From DASVEG01 sp035540495 (GTDB lineage Bacteria > Actinomycetota > Acidimicrobiia > Acidimicrobiales > CADCTF01), in contig DATLGL010000010.1 in the NCBI GenBank assembly GCA_035540495.1, positions 1 through 21,446 on the forward strand: DNA of 21,446 nt. Reading direction: 5' to 3'. The notes below the pieces were generated by a model, which saw nothing but the letters and a program-made list of their open reading frames with translations, did no database searches and was not told the DNA's origin. Of this stretch, positions 18,034 through 21,446 are shown one piece after another. Numbering within the stretch: the first letter of the stretch is position 1; every line of letters begins with the position of its first letter. Both the position numbers and the translations under genes were made by a program.

Positions 18034-18406
18034 CCTCGGTCGCGCCGGACGGCGACGGCGCGTTCTTCGCGACCTCGACCAGCGCAGCGAACGCTGCGGG
18101 GTCGGTGACCGCGAGGTCGGCGAGCACCTTGCGGTCGATCTCGACCTCGGCGTTCTTCAGGCCGTTGATGAAACGGCTGTAGCTGATGCCGTTCTCGCGA
18201 GCTGCGGCGTTGATCCGCTGGATCCACAGCTGGCGAAAGTCGCCCTTCCGCGCACGACGGTCGCGGTAGGCGTACTGCAGCGAGTGCATGACCTGCTCGT
18301 TGGCGGCCTTGAAGCTACGGCTCTTGTTGCCGTAGTAGCCCTTTGCCTGCTCGAGCACGGCACGGCGGTGCTTCTTGCCGTGGACGGCGCGCTTGACCCT
18401 GGCCAT
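18014..18406 (-). CDS. rplT: 50S ribosomal protein L20
   Basis: Binds 23S rRNA early in 50S assembly. It has 130 residues: the canonical body MARVKRAVHGKKHRRAVLEQAKGYYG... through the NAEVEIDRKVLADLA block (85-99), then an acidic, Ala-rich C-terminal tail longer than in E. coli (about 117 residues). The ATG at 18406 follows a strong AAAGGAG. It is spaced 57 bases from rpmI. In several phyla L20 represses its own infC-rpmI-rplT operon by binding the leader; whether that holds here is unknown. Confidence 0.98.
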   Translation of the reverse strand: MARVKRAVHGKKHRRAVLEQAKGYYGNKSRSFKAANEQVMHSLQYAYRDRRARKGDFRQLWIQRINAAARENGISYSRFINGLKNAEVEIDRKVLADLAVTDPAAFAALVEVAKNAPSPSGATEDAAAAS

Positions 18407-18463
18407 GGGGACTCCTTTCTGCGTTCGGGGGGCGGGGCGGACGAGGTGGACGGCGGCTCGGGG

Positions 18464-18658
18464 CTAGATGCCGAGCTGGCGCCGGATCGACTTCGTGTCG
18501 CCCTTCGAGACTTCGGTCATGCCGGCGAGCCGACGCGTGCGGGTGCTCGGCTTCTTCACGAGGATGTGGGCGCGGAACGCCTTGCGCCGCAGGATCTTGC
18601 CCGACCCGGTGATCTTGAAGCGCTTGGCGGCGCCTCGGTCGGTCTTCATCTTGGGCAT
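18464..18658 (-). CDS. rpmI: 50S ribosomal protein L35
   Basis: Small, basic ribosomal protein of 64 residues with the usual MPKMKTDRGAAKRFK start and KGDTKSIRRQLGI end. ATG at 18658 is separated from the infC stop by a single base (TGAGATG), with AGGAG seven bases upstream inside infC, so the two are translationally linked. Confidence 0.98.
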   Translation of the reverse strand: MPKMKTDRGAAKRFKITGSGKILRRKAFRAHILVKKPSTRTRRLAGMTEVSKGDTKSIRRQLGI

Positions 18659-18659
18659 C

Positions 18660-19337
18660 TCAGGACTCCTGTGACTGCTCTGACTGCTGCGGGGGCGGGG
18701 GCGGAGGAGGTGCGGCGGGAGCCGCAGCCTGGCCGTTGGGAGCCGGAGCCTCAGCGGGGGCAGGGTCGGCGCCGTCGGTCGGTCTGGCCTTGGCTGCCTG
18801 CTGCTGCTGGGCTCGCTTGTCGGGTGCCAGCACCATGATCATGTTGCGGCCGTCGAGCTTCGGCGAGGCCTCCACCTTCGCGACGCCTGCCGCTCGTTCG
18901 GCCACCTCGTCGAGGATCTTCTTGCCGAGGTGCGGGTGGGCGGTTTCGCGTCCGCGGAACATGATCGTGAGCTTGACCTTGTGACCCTCGGAGAGGAACT
19001 CGATGACCTTGCGGGTCTTCGTGTCGAAGTCGCCCGGGCCGATCTTCACCCGGTACTTCATCTCCTTGATCTGGGTCTGGGTCGTCTTCCTCCGGGATTC
19101 CTTCGCGCGTTGGTTCGCGTCGAAGCGGAACTTCCCGTAGTCCATGATGCGGCATACGGGTGGGTTGGCCTGGGCGGCCACCTCGACGAGGTCGAGGTCC
19201 TGTTCCCGGGCGAGCGCGAGGGCCTCGGGGAGAGGCTTGACGCCGAGCTTGGTGCCGTCGCTGTCGACGAGCAGCACTTCTCGGGCGCGGATCTTGTCGT
19301 TGATCCTCGGCTCGTTGCTGGCGGGGGGTACGGCTAT
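18660..19337 (-). CDS. infC: translation initiation factor IF-3, probable AUA start
   Basis: IF-3 checks start codon and initiator tRNA on the 30S subunit and prevents early subunit joining. N domain about 8-78 (EPRINDKIRAREVLLVD, PPVCRIMDYGKF), basic linker (KESRRKTTQTQIKEMKYR), C domain about 85-170. Residues about 177-225 are an added Q/A/P-rich tail with a run of seven Pro, beyond the usual length of about 180. Start choice: a perfect AAGGAGG at 19345-19351 is 7 bases from ATA at 19335-19337, but only 1 base from ATG at 19341-19343, and ATG at 19368-19370 has no ribosome binding site. Non-AUG infC starts (AUU, AUC) are known to give autoregulation by IF-3, so AUA is credible. The frame opens at 19370 in any case. 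Confidence 0.95.
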   Translation of the reverse strand: MAVPPASNEPRINDKIRAREVLLVDSDGTKLGVKPLPEALALAREQDLDLVEVAAQANPPVCRIMDYGKFRFDANQRAKESRRKTTQTQIKEMKYRVKIGPGDFDTKTRKVIEFLSEGHKVKLTIMFRGRETAHPHLGKKILDEVAERAAGVAKVEASPKLDGRNMIMVLAPDKRAQQQQAAKARPTDGADPAPAEAPAPNGQAAAPAAPPPPPPPQQSEQSQES

Positions 19338-19372
19338 TGGCATTCCTCCTTGGAAGGCCTGCCCCGACATGC

Positions 19373-19408
19373 AAAAGGGCAGGCGTTGGAAAGCAACGCC
19401 CGCCCTTT
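19373..19408 (-). terminator. terminator-like hairpin in the infC leader (possible attenuator)
   Basis: On the minus strand AAAGGGC at 19402-19408 pairs with GCCCTTT at 19374-19380, then after one A-C mismatch seven more pairs (GGCGTTG/CAACGCC) close a 5-base loop. The stem is followed by TTTT at 19373-19376. It ends about 20 bases before the infC ribosome binding site, downstream of the divergent promoter, so it can only affect the infC transcript. Control of infC by attenuation is an inference. I found no obvious antiterminator partner upstream. Confidence 0.7.
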
Positions 19409-19512
19409 CAGACGGTCATTCGACCCGTCGCACCTGGTGTGGTGAAGAGTGCGTAGTGGACGGGTGGGGCCGCACGCTCCGGGGAGGGGGCCCGCTTTCC
19501 GATTCAGTTGTG

Positions 19513-19546
19513 GCCCCTAAGGTAGCTCACATGAGCTCGCTGTGGA
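19513..19546. promoter_or_regulatory. divergent promoter with overlapping -10 elements (infC operon / DUF1844 gene)
   Basis: Plus strand TAAGGT at 19518-19523 is 7 bases before the DUF1844 ATG, which is the spacing expected for a leaderless mRNA. On the minus strand the same bases read TACCTT (19519-19524), a -10 for the infC operon, with TCCACA 16 bases upstream (19541-19546) as a partial -35. The plus -35 is weak (TTTCCG). Predicted infC leader length is about 175 bases. A 6-bp stem (19487-19492 with 19512-19517) lies at the 5' end of that leader. Confidence 0.5.
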
Positions 19547-19938
19547 CACCTGGGGGCGAACAGCCGGTCGGTCGTGAGGGCGCTGGCGGCACACCGGGCG
19601 GCGAGCAGGAGCTGACCGAGGAGGAGTACGTCCGGCAGATGCAGGCGCTCCAGCAGCAGCTGGCGGAGACGCCGGCCGCCGCGGTGGTCGCCAACCACTG
19701 CTACGGGTTGTTCGAGCTGGCCGCGCTCCACCTGTCGCTCCAGCCACCGCAGCTCGGCGAGGCCCAGGTCGCGATCGACGCGCTCGCTGCCGTGGTCGAG
19801 GGGCTCACCGGCCGTCTCGGTGAGCACGAGACGCAGCTCAAGGAAGGCCTCGCGCAGCTGCGCCTGGCGTTCGTCCAGATTCGCGCCGCGAACCTCGGGC
19901 AGGCCGAGCCTCCGCCCGAGCCGACCTCCTCCGCCTGA
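19531..19938 (+). CDS. DUF1844 family protein
   Basis: A 135-residue protein of unknown function matching DUF1844. The family core is at about 28-125: ELTEEEYVRQMQALQQQL, then VVANHCYGLFELAALHLS, a segment with AQVAIDALAAVVEGL, and a C-terminal QLRLAFVQIR. It is predicted all-helical and acidic, with a Pro-rich disordered end and a Gly-rich start. DUF1844 genes sit next to infC in many actinobacteria (from memory), which hints at a role near translation but proves nothing. Start ATG at 19531 has no ribosome binding site but has a -10 element 7 bases before it, so leaderless translation is likely. The long frame upstream to 19144 is shadow. Confidence 0.88.
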   Translation: MSSLWTPGGEQPVGREGAGGTPGGEQELTEEEYVRQMQALQQQLAETPAAAVVANHCYGLFELAALHLSLQPPQLGEAQVAIDALAAVVEGLTGRLGEHETQLKEGLAQLRLAFVQIRAANLGQAEPPPEPTSSA

Positions 19939-19953
19939 CCACCTGAGGTCAGG
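19934..19953. terminator. inverted repeat at convergent gene ends
   Basis: CCTGACC (19934-19940) and GGTCAGG (19947-19953) form a perfect 7-bp stem with a 6-base loop. The DUF1844 stop lies in one arm and the stop of the minus-strand neighbour in the other. There is no T-run on either strand, so it may be a weak bidirectional terminator or only a coincidence of two TGA stops. Confidence 0.4.
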
Positions 19954-20377
19954 AGCTGCGGAGGGGCTTGATCGTGATGGTGCGGATCGCCTCGACCGTC
20001 TCGTCCTCGGCGCCGCAGCCCCCGGTCGTCACCGTCGCCACCACGTTCACGACGCCTTCGCCGTTGTAGGTCCGCTCGAAGTCGAAGCGCTCGGTGCGGG
20101 CGAAGTCCGACCGGCAGTCAGCTGACGGATCGCGCTCGATCACCTCGGGATCCTTCCCGTCACCGAAGTCGACCTCGACCCGCTTCACGCCGCCGAACGT
20201 GTCGACCGCGGTGATGGTGATCGGAACGGTGTCGCCCGGCTCGGCCCGGCGCGTCGAGAGCACCTGTGCTCGAAGGCCGCGCTCCTCGTTGCCCCGAGTG
20301 GCGAGGACGACGACGCCGACCAGGAAGGCGGCCATCAGCCCGAGGCCCACGATCGCCTGCTTAGAGCTTCTCGACAC
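19949..20377 (-). CDS. membrane-anchored or secreted protein with PKD-like domain
   Basis: A 142-residue protein of unknown function. Residues about 8-27 (AIVGLGLMAAFLVGVVVLAT) form one hydrophobic segment after a short basic start, fitting a signal anchor. The rest is a beta-rich extracellular domain resembling a PKD/Ig-like fold: a VDFGDGKD turn (about 69-76), a later TYNGEG and a block VVNVVATVTTGG. Two Cys, one in the SADCRS stretch and one in GGCGAE, could form a disulphide. GTG at 20377 follows GGGAGG by 6 bases and overlaps the cold-shock gene by 17 bases. No sorting signal or lipobox is visible. Confidence 0.8.
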   Translation of the reverse strand: MSRSSKQAIVGLGLMAAFLVGVVVLATRGNEERGLRAQVLSTRRAEPGDTVPITITAVDTFGGVKRVEVDFGDGKDPEVIERDPSADCRSDFARTERFDFERTYNGEGVVNVVATVTTGGCGAEDETVEAIRTITIKPLRSS

Positions 20378-20564
20378 GTGCCGCCTCCCAGCGCCCGAGG
20401 TGCCCGGCGACGACCTCGAAGCTCACCTCGGTACCCGCATCGATCGTGCGGGTGCCGTCCGCGATCTGGGTGCAGTGGAAGAAGTACGACGCGCCGCCGT
20501 CAACGGTGATCGTGCCGATGCCTGCATGCTCGTCCCACTCCGCGACGATCCCTCTAGTGGACAA
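20361..20564 (-). CDS. divergent cold-shock-domain protein
   Basis: A 67-residue single cold-shock-domain protein. The pattern GIVAEWDEHAGIGTITVDGG then YFFHCTQIADGTR matches the CSD fold (RNP1 region about 14-19, RNP2 about 27-31). RNP1 has I and T where CspA has two Phe (GFGFI), and RNP2 ends HC instead of HF, so the usual aromatic nucleic-acid surface is reduced. The start is TTG at 20564, overlapping hisG by 11 bases, with no clear ribosome binding site; I see no better start. Likely translated by coupling to hisG. It probably binds RNA or ssDNA, but weaker or different binding than CspA is possible. Confidence 0.82.
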   Translation of the reverse strand: MSTRGIVAEWDEHAGIGTITVDGGASYFFHCTQIADGTRTIDAGTEVSFEVVAGHLGRWEAARVEKL

Positions 20565-21446
20565 TTTTCGCGAGGGGGAGCTCGATGATGTCGCTCGCGC
20601 CGGCGTCTTTCAGCGCGGGGATCAGCGTGTTGATCTCGACCTTCGGCACGACGGTCTCGACCGCGTAGCCGCCGTCGCCGAAGAGCTTCGACACCGTCGG
20701 CGCCTTCATCGCCGGCAGCAGGTCGATGACCTTCTGCAGGTCGGCGTCGGCGACGTTGAGCTTCACCAGCACCTTGCCTCGGGCCTCGAGCGACCCCTGC
20801 AGGAGCGTGTGCAGCTGATGCATCGCGTGGCGCTTGTCGGGGTCCTGGTACGCGACGGGGTTCGCGATGAGCTCGGTGAAGCTGACGAGGATCGTGTCGA
20901 GGATCCGCAGGCGGGCCTGCCGGAGCGCTCGGCCCGTTTCGGTGATCTCGACGATGACGTCGGCGATGTCGGGGATCTTCGCCTCGGTGGCGCCGTAGGA
21001 GAGGGTGATCTCGCCCTGGATGCCGTGCTTCTCGAGGAACCGGCGGGTGAGCTCGGGGTACTCGGTCGAGACGCGCACGCCCTGCGGGAGGTCGCGCACC
21101 GACTGATACGGCGCGTCCTCGGCGACGGCGAGGACGACCTTGATCGGCCGTGCCGTGGCCTTCGAGTAGTGGAGCTCGCCGAGCGACACGACGTCGCTGT
21201 GGGTCTCCTCGATCCAGTCACGGCCCGTGATCCCGAGGTCGAAGAGCCCGTCGGCGACGTACTGGGGGATCTCCTGCGGCCGGAGGATGCGCACCTCGGC
21301 GATCCGTGGATCGGCGATCGACGCCTTGTAGTCGACCTCGCTCGATCGGGTGACCGCGAGGTCGGCCGCGTCGAACAGCTCGAGGGTGGCCTTCTCCAGC
21401 GAGCCCTTGGGCAGGACCAGGCGGAGCAGGGGTGGGGTGCCGGGGG
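20554..21446 (-). CDS. hisG: ATP phosphoribosyltransferase, long form (5' end beyond window)
   Basis: First step of histidine synthesis: ATP and PRPP to phosphoribosyl-ATP. About 297 codons are visible and the frame is open to the window edge with no ATG, GTG or TTG before the conserved LRLVLPKGSLE (around 21400-21435), so the true start lies just outside. The catalytic half includes the GLFDLGITGRDWI stretch and the phosphate-binding IVEITETG region. The C-terminal third, starting KVLVKLNVADADL and containing FGDGGYAVETVVPK, is the ACT-like domain of long-form HisG that mediates histidine feedback, so no HisZ partner is needed. It is the first visible gene of a transcript that continues into two small genes. 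Confidence 0.96.
   Translation of the reverse strand, partial: PGTPPLLRLVLPKGSLEKATLELFDAADLAVTRSSEVDYKASIADPRIAEVRILRPQEIPQYVADGLFDLGITGRDWIEETHSDVVSLGELHYSKATARPIKVVLAVAEDAPYQSVRDLPQGVRVSTEYPELTRRFLEKHGIQGEITLSYGATEAKIPDIADVIVEITETGRALRQARLRILDTILVSFTELIANPVAYQDPDKRHAMHQLHTLLQGSLEARGKVLVKLNVADADLQKVIDLLPAMKAPTVSKLFGDGGYAVETVVPKVEINTLIPALKDAGASDIIELPLAKIVH

Overview
The window looks like a chromosomal segment of a high-GC actinobacterium, most likely from the Acidimicrobiia. The evidence is a 16S rRNA with a short V3 loop and the actinobacterial signature stretches, the argC-J-B-D-F-R-G-H gene order, a DUF1844 gene divergent from infC, GTG/TTG starts with stop-start overlaps of the GTGA type, and strong GC bias at third positions. 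The phylum call is firm; the class call is from memory of 16S signatures and should be treated as likely, not proven. Almost everything is ordinary housekeeping on the minus strand; only two small genes are on the plus strand.

Layout, left to right. (1) 1-972: 5' two thirds of a 16S rRNA gene on the minus strand, running off the left edge. (2) 973-1520: its promoter and leader region, with one convincing and two weaker tandem promoters sharing a CCGCTA start to the -10 region, a boxA-like antitermination element, and several hairpins. (3) 1521-10764: one long minus-strand operon, read argC, argJ, argB, argD, argF, argR, argG, argH, then a hotdog thioesterase and a 3-methyladenine DNA glycosylase. 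A perfect palindrome just upstream of argC is a candidate ARG box, so the cluster probably carries both its repressor and its operator. There is no argA: ArgJ can recycle the acetyl group. Most junctions overlap by 4 bases (GTGA or ATGA), which suggests translational coupling. The exception is argB-argD, where a perfect 27-bp direct repeat flanks a GC-rich hairpin. (4) 10813-12402: a protein with a PEP-utiliser phosphohistidine domain but no ATP-grasp domain. (5) 12531-12716: a 61-residue plus-strand gene of unknown function.

(6) 12717-19337: a translation operon on the minus strand, read infC, rpmI, rplT, a SpoU-type RNA methyltransferase, a PAS-type sensor histidine kinase, pheS, pheT. The kinase is an unexpected member and is coupled by overlapping codons to both neighbours. 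infC appears to start at a rare AUA codon and is preceded by a terminator-like hairpin, so attenuation and IF3 autoregulation are both plausible. (7) 19531-19938: a DUF1844 gene on the plus strand, probably translated from a leaderless mRNA; its promoter -10 overlaps that of the infC operon in the opposite direction. (8) 19949-21446: minus-strand hisG (5' end beyond the window), a divergent cold-shock-domain protein and a membrane-anchored PKD-like protein, overlapping each other.

I see no CRISPR array, insertion sequence, prophage, tRNA or clear horizontally acquired island. The points most worth a second look are the kinase inside the infC-pheT operon, the ATP-grasp-less phosphohistidine protein, the AUA start and attenuator of infC, the shared-10 divergent promoter, and the argB-argD repeat.
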